A DNA stretch of 50,997 bases, taken from contig JAEYQO010000035.1 of assembly GCA_023409975.1 (NCBI GenBank), positions 1-50,997 on the forward strand. Reading direction: 5' to 3'. Origin of the DNA: Bacteroidota bacterium. GTDB lineage: Bacteria; Bacteroidota; Bacteroidia; Chitinophagales; Chitinophagaceae. This document shows, piece after piece, positions 35,132 to 43,412 of the stretch; positions within the stretch are counted from its first letter, which is position 1; every line of letters begins with the position of its first letter. The notes below the pieces were generated by a model. The model was given only the letters and a program-made list of their open reading frames with translations. It was not told the origin of the DNA and did not search any database. The translations under genes and the position numbers were made by a program.

Positions 35132-35139
35132 TACCTTTG
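35132..35139 (+). promoter_or_regulatory. -7 element for ychF
   Basis: TACCTTTG followed by C, a full TAnnTTTG match, 19 bases before the ATG at 35159. It supports the start at MALQVGIVG rather than the in-frame upstream extension. Confidence 0.6.
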
Positions 35140-35158
35140 CGCAAATTTTCCCAGTCAG

Positions 35159-36262
35159 ATGGCTTTACAAGTAGGTATCGTAGGACTTCCTAACGTAGGT
35201 AAATCAACCCTTTTCAATGCAGTCAGCAATAGCGCCAGAGCCCAGGCTTCCAATTACCGCTTTTGCACCATCGAACCCAATGTGGGCCAGGTGGATGTGC
35301 CTGATGAAAGACTGGCAAAGCTGGCGGAGCTGGTCCAGCCAAACAGGGTAGTGCCCACCACCATCGAATTTGTGGATATTGCAGGCCTCGTTAAGGGTGC
35401 CTCAAAAGGAGAAGGACTGGGAAATAAATTCCTGGCGAATATCCGCGAAGTAGATGCCATCGTTCATGTCATCCGCTGCTTCGAAGATGAGAATATCCTT
35501 CGGGAAGAAGGAGACATCAATCCTATCTCTGATAAGGAGATCATCGATACGGAACTGCAGCTTAAAGACCTCGACTCGGTAGAAAAGAAGATCCAGCGGG
35601 TGGAAAAAATGGCGCGCACCGGCGGAGACCCCAAAGCAAAAAGGGCTTATGAGGTATTGGTGAAATGCCGTGAACATCTGATGCAGGGTAAGAACATCCG
35701 CGCGCTGCAACTGGAAGGAGAAGACCAGGAGGCAGTGGCTGATCTGTTCCTGCTGACCGAGAAACCTGTTCTGTACGTAGCCAATGTGGACGAAGCAGGG
35801 ATTCATACAGGAAACAAGTATTCCGAAGCACTCTCAAAAGCCGCGGCAGAGGAAGGAGCTGGGGTGATTGTGATGAATAACTCCATCGAGGCGCAGATTT
35901 CAGAGATGGAATCTCAGGAAGACAAGGAACTGTTCCTCGGCGAATATGGACTTACCGAGCCAGGACTGAACCGCCTGATCCGTGCCGCTTATCAACTGCT
36001 GAACCTGATCACTTATTTCACTGCTGGGGTGCAGGAAGTCAGGGCCTGGACTATTCACAAGGGCTGGAAGGCACCACAGGCCGCCTCCGTAATCCATACG
36101 GATTTTGAGAAGGGCTTTATCAAAGCTGAAGTGATCGCCTATAACGACTTCGTACAGTACGGCTCCGAATCCGCCTGCCGTGAAAACGGAAAGCTGCGTA
36201 TCGAAGGCAAAGAGTATATCGTACACGACGGCGATGTAATGCACTTCCGGTTCAACGTGTAA
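35159..36262 (+). CDS. ychF: Redox-responsive ATPase YchF/OLA1
   Basis: 367 residues from the ATG at 35159, the standard family length (about 363). G1/P-loop GLPNVGKST (residues 9-17), followed by NYRFCTIEPNVG and DIAGLVKGASKGEGLGNKF (G2/G3). The G4 position is NVDE instead of NKxD, which explains the ATP preference of this Obg-family member. A helical hairpin (about 135-200) and a C-terminal TGS domain (ending GDVMHFRFNV) complete the architecture. It binds ribosomes and is implicated in translation and oxidative-stress control (family knowledge). Monocistronic with a good promoter. Confidence 0.95.
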   Translation: MALQVGIVGLPNVGKSTLFNAVSNSARAQASNYRFCTIEPNVGQVDVPDERLAKLAELVQPNRVVPTTIEFVDIAGLVKGASKGEGLGNKFLANIREVDAIVHVIRCFEDENILREEGDINPISDKEIIDTELQLKDLDSVEKKIQRVEKMARTGGDPKAKRAYEVLVKCREHLMQGKNIRALQLEGEDQEAVADLFLLTEKPVLYVANVDEAGIHTGNKYSEALSKAAAEEGAGVIVMNNSIEAQISEMESQEDKELFLGEYGLTEPGLNRLIRAAYQLLNLITYFTAGVQEVRAWTIHKGWKAPQAASVIHTDFEKGFIKAEVIAYNDFVQYGSESACRENGKLRIEGKEYIVHDGDVMHFRFNV

Positions 36263-36360
36263 CGCAGGCACAATATCACGGGTGGTCAGATCGAAGAATA
36301 CCTCTGGTGCTTCGGTTCATTTATTTCAATTCGGTAACTTCACCCCCTCATTTACCGTCT

Positions 36361-37650
36361 ATGAAGTATTTACCACTTCCTTCGAAGCTATTCACACAGA
36401 ATCGTCAGCGTTTCATGAAGAAAATGGAGCGCAACAGCATCGCCATCTTTCCGTCGAATCCTGTCCTGCCTGAAAATGGCGACGCTGTATATGCCTACAA
36501 AGCGAATTCCGATGTCACCTGGCTTTCTGGTGTTACACAGGAAAAGACCATGGTGATTCTCTATCCAGACAATGCAGACCAGAGCGCCCGCGAGGTGCTG
36601 GTCATACAACGGCCCAATGAGCATCTGGAGAAATGGAACGGCCATCTGCTCAGAAAGGAGGAAGCCACCGCGATCTCCGGTATTGAAAACATCCAGTTTG
36701 TCGACAGTATCGATGCACAGCTTCACCTCTGGATGAACCATGCAGACAGTGTCTACCTGAACAGCAATGAGAACGACCGGCTGAATACAGAGCTGGAGCG
36801 TCCGGACCTGCTGTTTGTACATGAATTCATGCGCCGCTATCCCCTTCACCGCTACCATCGTGCTGCCCGTATTATGAAGGAGCTCCGCGCTGTAAAGACC
36901 AGAGAGGAAGTGGAAGTCACCAAACTGGCTGTCGATATCACCCGAAAGGCTTTCGAACGCGTCCTGCGTTTTGTCCGTCCCGGTGTGATGGAATATGAAG
37001 TCGAAGCTGAGATCACACATGAATTCCTGCGCAACCGTGCTACGAGGCATGCTTACGGCTGCATCATCGCTTCCGGCGACAGCGCAAGGGTGCTGCATTA
37101 TGTGGAGAACAACCGTGAGTGTAAAGACGGAGATCTGTTGTTGATGGACTTTGGAGCAGAATACGGAAACTATGCTGCTGATCTTTCCAGAACAATTCCT
37201 GTAAACGGTAAGTTCACCAAACGGCAGAAAGAAGTGTATAATGCCTGTCTGGCTGTTCATCGCTATTGTGCTTCGATCCTGAAACCAGGTCTCAACTATG
37301 CAGATTACATTGAGAAGGTGAACAAGGAGATGGAGAAGCAGTTAATGAAAATTGGGCTGATCTCAAAAGCCGATATCAAGAACCAGGACCCCTCCAATCC
37401 CGCGTTCAGAAAGTATTTCTACCACGGCATCGGTCATCATCTGGGATTGGATGTACATGATATCGGAACCCGGAATGAACCTGTGAAAGAAGGTATGCTA
37501 TTCACTATAGAACCCGGCATTTACATTGAAGAAGAGCAGATGGGCATCCGCATTGAGAACAATTTCTGGCTCACCAGGACCGGCAACATCGACCTCTTCA
37601 AAGGCATCCCCATCACCGTCGAAGAAATCGAAGCGGCCATGAATCGGTAG
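36361..37650 (+). CDS. Xaa-Pro aminopeptidase (aminopeptidase P, M24B)
   Basis: 429 residues from the ATG at 36361 (MKYLPLPSKLF); the frame extends upstream to 36307 without a better start. The N-terminal AMP_N domain (about 15-165, with FPSNPVLPENGDAVYAY) is followed by the creatinase-fold metallopeptidase: MDFGAEYGNYAADLSRTIP (Asp ligands, about 262-280), FYHGIGHHLGLDVHD (His ligand, about 355-369), IEPGIYIEEE (Glu, about 383-392) and GIRIENN (Glu). It removes the N-terminal residue from peptides with proline second, using two Mn ions. The TAG stop is the first part of a palindromic repeat element. Confidence 0.92.
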   Translation: MKYLPLPSKLFTQNRQRFMKKMERNSIAIFPSNPVLPENGDAVYAYKANSDVTWLSGVTQEKTMVILYPDNADQSAREVLVIQRPNEHLEKWNGHLLRKEEATAISGIENIQFVDSIDAQLHLWMNHADSVYLNSNENDRLNTELERPDLLFVHEFMRRYPLHRYHRAARIMKELRAVKTREEVEVTKLAVDITRKAFERVLRFVRPGVMEYEVEAEITHEFLRNRATRHAYGCIIASGDSARVLHYVENNRECKDGDLLLMDFGAEYGNYAADLSRTIPVNGKFTKRQKEVYNACLAVHRYCASILKPGLNYADYIEKVNKEMEKQLMKIGLISKADIKNQDPSNPAFRKYFYHGIGHHLGLDVHDIGTRNEPVKEGMLFTIEPGIYIEEEQMGIRIENNFWLTRTGNIDLFKGIPITVEEIEAAMNR

Positions 37651-37810
37651 AGACGTTGCATGCAACGTCTCTACACCAAACGTTGCCTGCAACGTTTGGT
37701 GTATCCGCACATTAGCGTTGCCCGCAACGTTTTCGTGTATCCGATAAATTATACGTTGCCTGAAACGTTTGGTGTGTCGGCATGGCAGACGTTGCATGCA
37801 ACGTCTCTAC
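37647..37810. repeat. Cluster of five consecutive palindromes filling a convergent gene junction
   Basis: Palindrome 1: perfect 28-bp GTAGAGACGTTGCA plus its inverse (37647-37674). Palindrome 2: ACACCAAACGTTGC / GCAACGTTTGGTGT, 14-bp arms (37673-37702). Palindrome 3: core CGTTGC-CC-GCAACG (37716-37729). Palindrome 4: imperfect, CGTTGC-CT-GAAACG (37754-37767). Palindrome 5: AGACGTTGCATGCAACGTCT (37787-37806) followed by CTAC. All share the core CGTTGC-NN-GCAACG. The outer GTAG / CTAC provide the TAG stop codons of both flanking convergent genes. Confidence 0.92.
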
Positions 37811-38259
37811 CGCAACCTATCCATCGACTTGATCAGCTTCTCATCCGACTTAATCCCCCTAAACGCCATAATCAACAGCACGATCACTACCACAGGAATG
37901 ATGGAACCAACCTGATAGCTGCCGTTGGTAGGCGTAGGCGCAGTGGTAGTATTGAAATTGTTGATCCGCATCAGATTCACCGCTATGAAAGCCACACAGG
38001 CAAATAACGAGATTCCGATGAAAGACTTCTGACGTTTGCGGTCGCGGAACAAAAAGATCGTGATCAATGGTAACAAAGCCATCACCACCGCTATGATCAG
38101 CGTCGGGAAATGCTCTGAAACAGTAAGTCGTTGAACAATAGACCCAAAACCCTGCGCAACATCAGCCTTATAAACATAGCCGGTGTACCAGTCGAGAAAC
38201 AAAAGTCCGCTGAGCAGCGCAGCGAGGAACAGCCACAGAGTTTGTATTCTTTGGATCAT
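37807..38259 (-). CDS. DUF4293 family membrane protein
   Basis: 150 residues, four hydrophobic segments (about 5-24, 52-70, 80-100, 118-137). The start MIQRIQTLWLFLAALL is the characteristic opening of DUF4293 proteins, a Bacteroidota family of unknown function. The C-terminus is short and basic (SDEKLIKSMDRLR). The stop codon TAG forms the edge of the palindrome cluster. No cofactor or catalytic motif is visible; the polar insert NNFNTTTAPTPTNGS between the third and fourth spans is probably periplasmic. Confidence 0.88.
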   Translation of the reverse strand: MIQRIQTLWLFLAALLSGLLFLDWYTGYVYKADVAQGFGSIVQRLTVSEHFPTLIIAVVMALLPLITIFLFRDRKRQKSFIGISLFACVAFIAVNLMRINNFNTTTAPTPTNGSYQVGSIIPVVVIVLLIMAFRGIKSDEKLIKSMDRLR

Positions 38260-38300
38260 GTTGGTGCTTTTACAAATTAAAGATAGACTTCGCCAGTCAA

Positions 38301-39572
38301 TTATTGAATCATGCTTTTACCGAAATAAGACTGCAGGGGCCCGGGAATGTTGATACCTTCCGGCGTCTGGTGGTTCTCCAGCAGACAGGCCATGATCCTG
38401 GGCAGGGCCAGTGAGCTTCCATTCAGGGAGTGGAGCAGCTGGGGCTTGCCGGAACCATCCTTAAACCGGATCTTCATCCTGTTGGTCTGGTAGTTTTCGA
38501 AATTGGAAACAGAGCTCACTTCCAGCCAGCGCTCCTGTGCGGCGCTGTACACTTCAAAATCATAGGTGAGTGCAGAAGTAAAACTCATGTCGCCTCCACA
38601 GAGTCTGAGAATCCGGTATTCGAGTCCCAGCGACTGAACCAGTTGTTCCACATGTGCTACCATGGCTTCCAAAGCCTCATAGCTCTTATCAGGATGAGTG
38701 AGCTGAACAATTTCCACCTTGTCAAACTGATGCACCCTGTTCAATCCTCTCACGTCTTTACCATAAGAACCGGCTTCTCGCCGAAAGCAGGGAGAGTAAG
38801 CAGTCATCCTTACAGGAAGTTCAGCTTCGCTGACGATGGTGTCGCGGTAGATATTCGTCACCGGAACCTCGGCTGTGGGAATAAGATACAGGCCATCTGC
38901 CGTAACATGGTACATCTGTCCTTCCTTGTCCGGCAACTGACCCGTGCCGAAAGCACTATCAGCATTTACCATATACGGAGGATAGAATTCCTGGTAGCCG
39001 GCCTCTATATTATAATTAAGGAAATAGCTAATCAGCGCCCTTTGAAGGCGCGCACCCTGTCCGGTATAAACAGGAAAACCGCTGCCGGTGATTTTAGTGC
39101 CCATCTCGAAATCAATGAGCCTGTACTTTTCCGCCAGCTCCCAGTGGGCCAATTGTTGTCCGGACAAATCTGGTCTGGATCCTCCCTGACGGACCACTTC
39201 GTTTTCTTCCGGCGTCCTGCCATCGGGTACTGAGTTATGAGGGAGATTAGGGAGTGAGAGCAAAAGCTCCTGTACTGCATTTTCCAGTTCAGCAAGTTGT
39301 TGAGCCAGTAATCTCGACTGTTCTTTACTACTTGAAACCTGGGCTTTCAGGGCTTCAGCCTCCTCTTTCTTACCCTGTGCCATCAACTGGCCGATCTGTT
39401 TGGCAGCAGCGTTTGAAGATGCAGCTAGTTGGTCATTCTCAACCTGAACCTGCCTGCGGCGCTCATCCAGTTCGATGATCTGGTCTACAAGCTGTATGTC
39501 CTTGAAATTCTTTTTTTTCAGACCCGCAACGATCCGCTCCTTGTCCTGCCGGAATAGCTGTATCGGAAGCAT
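38301..39572 (-). CDS. serS: Seryl-tRNA synthetase
   Basis: 423 residues from the ATG at 39572 (MLPIQLFRQDKERIV); the in-frame upstream extension crosses the promoter element and is rejected. The N-terminal long coiled-coil arm that binds tRNA-Ser covers about 25-110 (rich in E, K, Q). Class II catalytic motifs: motif 2 CFRREAGSYGKDVRGLNRVH (about 260-280) and motif 3 GSSLALPRIMACLLENHQ (about 388-405). It charges tRNA-Ser, and tRNA-Sec where present, in the cytoplasm. A full-match promoter lies just upstream. Confidence 0.97.
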   Translation of the reverse strand: MLPIQLFRQDKERIVAGLKKKNFKDIQLVDQIIELDERRRQVQVENDQLAASSNAAAKQIGQLMAQGKKEEAEALKAQVSSSKEQSRLLAQQLAELENAVQELLLSLPNLPHNSVPDGRTPEENEVVRQGGSRPDLSGQQLAHWELAEKYRLIDFEMGTKITGSGFPVYTGQGARLQRALISYFLNYNIEAGYQEFYPPYMVNADSAFGTGQLPDKEGQMYHVTADGLYLIPTAEVPVTNIYRDTIVSEAELPVRMTAYSPCFRREAGSYGKDVRGLNRVHQFDKVEIVQLTHPDKSYEALEAMVAHVEQLVQSLGLEYRILRLCGGDMSFTSALTYDFEVYSAAQERWLEVSSVSNFENYQTNRMKIRFKDGSGKPQLLHSLNGSSLALPRIMACLLENHQTPEGINIPGPLQSYFGKSMIQ

Positions 39573-39590
39573 AGTTATTATTTGAGGGGA

Positions 39591-39598
39591 CAAATATA
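39591..39598 (-). promoter_or_regulatory. -7 element for serS
   Basis: Minus strand TATATTTG, a full TAnnTTTG match, 18 bases before the start codon. It supports the start at 39572. Confidence 0.6.
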
Positions 39599-39652
39599 AC
39601 AGGTAATTAGCTCCCGGACACGAAGCCCAACGCCGCCTGATCACATACCCGT

Positions 39653-39746
39653 GAAACTATTTGCGTAATTCACTGACCACAGACCCTCGATCCTGGGTTG
39701 GCTGACAAGGTGGAACTTGAAACTACCTGGGTAATTCACTGACTAC
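39653..39746 (-). repeat. 66-bp-spaced direct repeat in the spacer between moxR and serS
   Basis: GAAACTA followed by GTAATTCACTGAC occurs twice (39653-39677 and 39719-39743), spaced by 66 bases, with few differences. The second copy runs directly into the 7-bp array at 39738. The remaining spacer bases show no gene. Confidence 0.75.
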
Positions 39747-39790
39747 TGACTACTGATTACTGACCACTGACTACTGACTACTGACCACTT
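39738..39790 (-). repeat. 7-bp tandem array just after the MoxR gene
   Basis: Plus-strand units CACTGAC, TACTGAC, TACTGAT, TACTGAC, CACTGAC, TACTGAC, TACTGAC, then CACT, all in register. The minus strand reads GTCAGTA, running away from the end of the MoxR gene (stop at 39793-39795). Same unit as the arrays at 16171 and 26657. Confidence 0.92.
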
Positions 39791-39792
39791 GA

Positions 39793-40800
39793 TCAAGGTA
39801 CTTCCACAATATTCAGTATCTCGTTAATGATATGCTCGCTGTTGACATTCTCTGCCTCAGCTTCGTAGGTAATCCCAATGCGGTGGCGCATTACGTCGTG
39901 ACATACAGCACGCACATCCTCGGGAATCACATATCCCCTGCGTTTGATAAAGGCATAAGCCTTGGCAGCTAACGCCAGGCTAATACTGGCGCGGGGGGAA
40001 GCGCCATAGCTGATGAGCGGCTTCAGCCTGCCTAGCTTATACTCTTCGGGGAAGCGGGTGGCAAATACGATGTCGAGGATATATTGCTCGATCTTCTCGT
40101 CCATATAAACTTCCCTGACAAGATTGCGGGCGCGGAGGATATCTTCGGGCGTGACCACCGCATTGATCTTCGGCATCCCCTGGGGATTGAGATTATAACG
40201 GATGATATGGCGCTCTTCTTCTTTTTTCGGATAGCTGATGACCACCTTCAGCATAAAACGGTCTACCTGAGCTTCAGGTAGTTCATAGGTTCCCTCCTGT
40301 TCTATGGGGTTTTGTGTAGCGAGTACAAGGAAAGGCTCCTCCAGTTTGTAAGTATGGTCACCAATCGTCACCTGGCGTTCCTGCATGGCCTCCAGCAGCG
40401 CGCTCTGCACCTTTGCCGGTGCGCGGTTGATCTCGTCCGCGAGGATGAAATTTGAAAAGATGGGGCCCTTACGCACAGCAAATTCATGGGCCTGGGGATT
40501 ATAGACCATAGTGCCGAGTACATCTGCGGGCAGCAGGTCCGGAGTAAACTGAATACGCGCAAACTTCGCATGAATGGCTGAGGCGAGAGATTTGATCGCA
40601 AGCGTTTTAGCCAGTCCGGGCACACCTTCCAGCAACACATGGCCATTTGCCAGCAGGCCTATGAGCAGCCGCTCCACCATATACTTTTGTCCAACCACCG
40701 TCTTGTTAAGCTCCATCTGAAGCAGCTCTATAAACGCACTTTGCTGGTGAATTCTTTCGTTCAGTTCCCGGATGTCCATTGAAGAAGCAATTGGCTCCAT
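39793..40800 (-). CDS. MoxR-family AAA+ ATPase
   Basis: 335 residues. Walker A-like HVLLEGVPGLAKT (about 54-66; GxPGxAKT is typical of MoxR), Walker B FILADEINRAPAKVQSALLEAM (about 117-138, in two blocks), sensor 1 LATQNPIEQEGTYELPEAQ (about 160-178) and an AAA lid region with SYGASPRASI (about 268-277). MoxR ATPases act as chaperones in metal-cofactor insertion or in stress and envelope functions, usually next to DUF58 and von Willebrand A proteins. Here that partner set is absent on the 3' side, where a 7-bp array and serS follow. A full -7 element is found upstream. Confidence 0.93.
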   Translation of the reverse strand: MEPIASSMDIRELNERIHQQSAFIELLQMELNKTVVGQKYMVERLLIGLLANGHVLLEGVPGLAKTLAIKSLASAIHAKFARIQFTPDLLPADVLGTMVYNPQAHEFAVRKGPIFSNFILADEINRAPAKVQSALLEAMQERQVTIGDHTYKLEEPFLVLATQNPIEQEGTYELPEAQVDRFMLKVVISYPKKEEERHIIRYNLNPQGMPKINAVVTPEDILRARNLVREVYMDEKIEQYILDIVFATRFPEEYKLGRLKPLISYGASPRASISLALAAKAYAFIKRRGYVIPEDVRAVCHDVMRHRIGITYEAEAENVNSEHIINEILNIVEVP

Positions 40801-40846
40801 ATTGATGATTTTGCGGATTAAAGCTTAAAGAAAATTTGCTCAATTC

Positions 40847-40854
40847 CAAAAGTA
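40847..40854 (-). promoter_or_regulatory. -7 element for the MoxR gene
   Basis: Minus strand TACTTTTG, a full TAnnTTTG match, 46 bases before the start codon at 40800. Confidence 0.5.
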
Positions 40855-40942
40855 AAAACTCTCGTTTCAAAACCTAGTCAGCCGTTGCTTTTTAACGTTT
40901 TCTAAAAGCTGGACGTTCAGGTTTTTGGAAGGAAAAATACCT

Positions 40943-40950
40943 CAACTTTG
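40943..40950 (+). promoter_or_regulatory. -7 element close to the start of the 40957 gene
   Basis: CAACTTTG followed by C differs from TAnnTTTG only at the first base and ends six bases before the ATG, implying a leaderless or nearly leaderless message. Confidence 0.4.
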
Positions 40951-40956
40951 CAGCTT

Positions 40957-41304
40957 ATGGAAAAATTTGAAGAGCGTTGGAAAGAGGTAGAGGTCTTGCT
41001 GCAGGAGCGCTTTGGGAAGCTGCCGGATATGGAGGGGATTCTCTTCCTGATAGGCGTGAACGAACTGGGTATGTTGCCCAGGCGTCGCAAGTTTACCAAA
41101 GAACAGAAGCAGGATCTGATGCATATCGCGGTGTGTTCGCTTCTTTCGCGGAAGGGATATTTCCGTTTTGTAGATCGTGACGAAGAAGGCTGGCCTCATT
41201 TCGAAGAACTCCGCCCGGTGGAGGTGAGTGGTCTGGATGGACAGGAACGGCTTCTGAAGGAATGTGTGATCGATTACTTTTTGAGCAATGACGATAAAGG
41301 CTGA
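40957..41304 (+). CDS. Small conserved protein of unknown function
   Basis: 115 residues from the ATG at 40957 (MEKFEERWKEVEVLLQERFG). An N-terminal amphipathic helix is followed by GILFLIGVNELGMLPRRRKFTKEQKQDLMHIAV, a pattern I associate with a Bacteroidota conserved hypothetical family, and a C-terminal DEEGWPHFEELRPV segment ending in VIDYFLSNDD. No signal peptide or membrane span, so it is cytoplasmic. No catalytic or DNA-binding motif is evident. Own promoter and downstream terminator make it a single-gene unit. Confidence 0.82.
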   Translation: MEKFEERWKEVEVLLQERFGKLPDMEGILFLIGVNELGMLPRRRKFTKEQKQDLMHIAVCSLLSRKGYFRFVDRDEEGWPHFEELRPVEVSGLDGQERLLKECVIDYFLSNDDKG

Positions 41305-41377
41305 TTCATCCTGAATAGCGGGGGCCTGTGCAGAATCACCCGCTTATATCAACCCACCAACAAGAAGTTTTAGAATA

Positions 41378-41411
41378 AAGAAACCGCCCCTTTCCGGAGG
41401 CGGTTTTCTTT
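41378..41411. terminator. Bidirectional rho-independent terminator
   Basis: Stem AAACCGCC / GGCGGTTT (41381-41388, 41399-41406), loop partly self-complementary, with T-rich bases after and A-rich bases before. It lies between the convergent genes ending at 41304 and 41429. Confidence 0.85.
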
Positions 41412-41428
41412 GAATCTCCTTTTCAGGA

Positions 41429-43336
41429 TTATTTCACAATAGAAAGGCGCTCGATATGGCTGCCACTTCCCGTGTTGATACGAACGTGGTAAAGTCCTGC
41501 AGGTAATCCGCTGGTTCCAAGTTCGAGTTTGTGCATACCAGCAGACATGATCGTATTTGGTGTACTCAGAACAATACGACCAGTTGCATCAATCACCTGA
41601 ACGTCAAATTCAGTCTTCTTACTCAAAGTAAACTGAAGGAAAGCCTGATCCTTTGCAGGATTAGGATATAGTTGGAAATAACCTGACTCAACAACTTCCT
41701 CAATACCAACAGGTCCGGTACGAAGTTCAATCGCATCAATGTAAAGGTTATTGCCATATCCAGAAGATGCTTTAAATCCAATCATAGCATTCGGAGGTAC
41801 AGATGTAACATCAATGCTTTTTTTAGCCCATAAATTAGCAGCCGGTATAAAGCTACTTGTAGTTGCAGGCGCAGTCTCTAATTGGGCAGAATTTGCGGTC
41901 CAGAGAGTAGTCCAGGTTTGTCCGCAATTTGTAGAATATACTACTGAGAGGGTGTCTGAATAAGCGCTACTGAAACGTGCGTGACTGACCCAGAAATCAA
42001 GCGCCTTCTGTCCACTCGGCATAGCCGGGGTAGGCAGAATAGCAATATTGCTTTCTCCTTCCTCGAAAGTATAATTGTTGTGGCGAATGTAATAGGTACT
42101 TCCGCTTTGGCCAAGACTGGAACTACTTCTAAGGTCCCAATTCCTCAGATCGCCGTCGACGTCGTATAAGATATAGTTCTGAGGCAGGTTTCCGTTGTTT
42201 TCGAAGCTCGTACCGAATGGCAGATTATTTGGACTGGAGTTTTGTACCCACACCTGAGTATAGCTGATATTGTTAGCCGGGTTTATGTCAGGCTGATTAT
42301 TTGGAAGTGCTACAGAATCTATCAGTATGTGATGTCCTGGCGTCATTGAAATGCCTGGAAGGCTTACGTTTGTTGAGCCATTTGCCGCAAGGCTACCTGT
42401 CCAGTTGTGGGATTGCCATGCCCCATTGCCGACACGGTAATATATAGTCGCTGAAGTAAGGGTGTTCACGCCAGTGTTTCTCAAAGTTACATCGGCGTTC
42501 ACATTGACACTGCCAGTCGCACAAACTAGGTTTTGAGGTGCAGTGATCATAGAAGAAGCAACATCTACCGGCATAGGAACCGGAGCAACTGCTGTTTGTT
42601 CTATCTCTTTGCTCGAGTGGTTCTGAATAAAAGCTACAACGCGAGTGTCTACATTGGATTTATCAACATAAGGAGGAACCCATCCCGTTATTGTTATTGT
42701 TTGAGTTTGATTCTGTGTCCAGGAATTAGGAATGGTTGTTCCGTTTGGATCAGGATACATTCTTCTCACAACATTGTGGAAGTCTGTCTCGCCATTTGAA
42801 CCTGGAGGAAAATCATACACAAGATGTTCAATCAATGCGAGGTGGAGCCTCATTTGGGATCCGGAAAATGCAGATACTGCAGTGATGTCGACTGTTACAG
42901 TAATGGAATCACCTGTACTGTTCCAAACGTGTGATACGTCAATGTCGAACGGTGAAGGTACTGCGGCTGCTGCGTCAATATCACCTTGAGTCAAATTGGC
43001 TACGTGTCCGGGACTACCACCAATGCCACTGCCAAGCCCGGTGCCATCAAGCCTGCCATAAGGGGCGAAAGGCACGTTGTAGAAAGAGGCGCCCCTGGTT
43101 TGCCATCCCGCCTGGTATTGCGCGTAAATCGGTCCACCACTTGGAATGGGTGACTGGTACTTAATCAATAAAACTTTTGAAGAATTGGCAGATAACAGAG
43201 CCCAGAGAGCTGGATTAGCAGCTGCACATGGATTGCAGTTCTCACCAGAGAATTCTTCATACAAAGAAAGTTTCTGTTGAGCTTTTGTCGAAATTACAGC
43301 GGCTAATGCTGCAAGTGAAAGTAGAAGCTTTTTCAT
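41429..43336 (-). CDS. Omp28-like T9SS type A secreted protein with thioredoxin-like CxxC
   Basis: 635 residues from the ATG at 43336 (MKKLLLSLAALAAVISTKA, signal peptide, cleavage before QQK). Residues 20-260 resemble the Omp28-related family: a thioredoxin-like start with EEFSGENCNPCAAANP (CNPC motif, about 31-34) and GRLDG further on. Next a CARDB-like segment (about 255-370, SSMITAPQNLVCATGSVNVN), a jelly-roll-like module (LPFGTSFENNGNLPQN, about 375-545) and the C-terminal T9SS type A domain (LYPNPAKDQAFLQF to RLSIVK). Exported and surface-attached or released. The function is unknown; a disulfide-related role is only suggested by the CxxC. Confidence 0.87.
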   Translation of the reverse strand: MKKLLLSLAALAAVISTKAQQKLSLYEEFSGENCNPCAAANPALWALLSANSSKVLLIKYQSPIPSGGPIYAQYQAGWQTRGASFYNVPFAPYGRLDGTGLGSGIGGSPGHVANLTQGDIDAAAAVPSPFDIDVSHVWNSTGDSITVTVDITAVSAFSGSQMRLHLALIEHLVYDFPPGSNGETDFHNVVRRMYPDPNGTTIPNSWTQNQTQTITITGWVPPYVDKSNVDTRVVAFIQNHSSKEIEQTAVAPVPMPVDVASSMITAPQNLVCATGSVNVNADVTLRNTGVNTLTSATIYYRVGNGAWQSHNWTGSLAANGSTNVSLPGISMTPGHHILIDSVALPNNQPDINPANNISYTQVWVQNSSPNNLPFGTSFENNGNLPQNYILYDVDGDLRNWDLRSSSSLGQSGSTYYIRHNNYTFEEGESNIAILPTPAMPSGQKALDFWVSHARFSSAYSDTLSVVYSTNCGQTWTTLWTANSAQLETAPATTSSFIPAANLWAKKSIDVTSVPPNAMIGFKASSGYGNNLYIDAIELRTGPVGIEEVVESGYFQLYPNPAKDQAFLQFTLSKKTEFDVQVIDATGRIVLSTPNTIMSAGMHKLELGTSGLPAGLYHVRINTGSGSHIERLSIVK

Positions 43337-43412
43337 TCTTGACTTTTTTAGGAGACACAATATCGTAAAATTTATTTGACAAAAATCAATGCGTCTATTT
43401 CTTCCATTTCCC

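Noticed and set aside
37647..37702. Simple rho-independent terminator for the aminopeptidase gene
   Set aside because: The hairpins are strong, but no U run follows the first ones; the repeated palindromic design and shared core fit a repeat element better, though it may also stop transcription.
16171..39790. CRISPR arrays suggested by repeated blocks in spacers
   Set aside because: Units are 7 or 11 bases and directly tandem, with no unique spacers between fixed 24-40-base repeats, and there are no cas genes.
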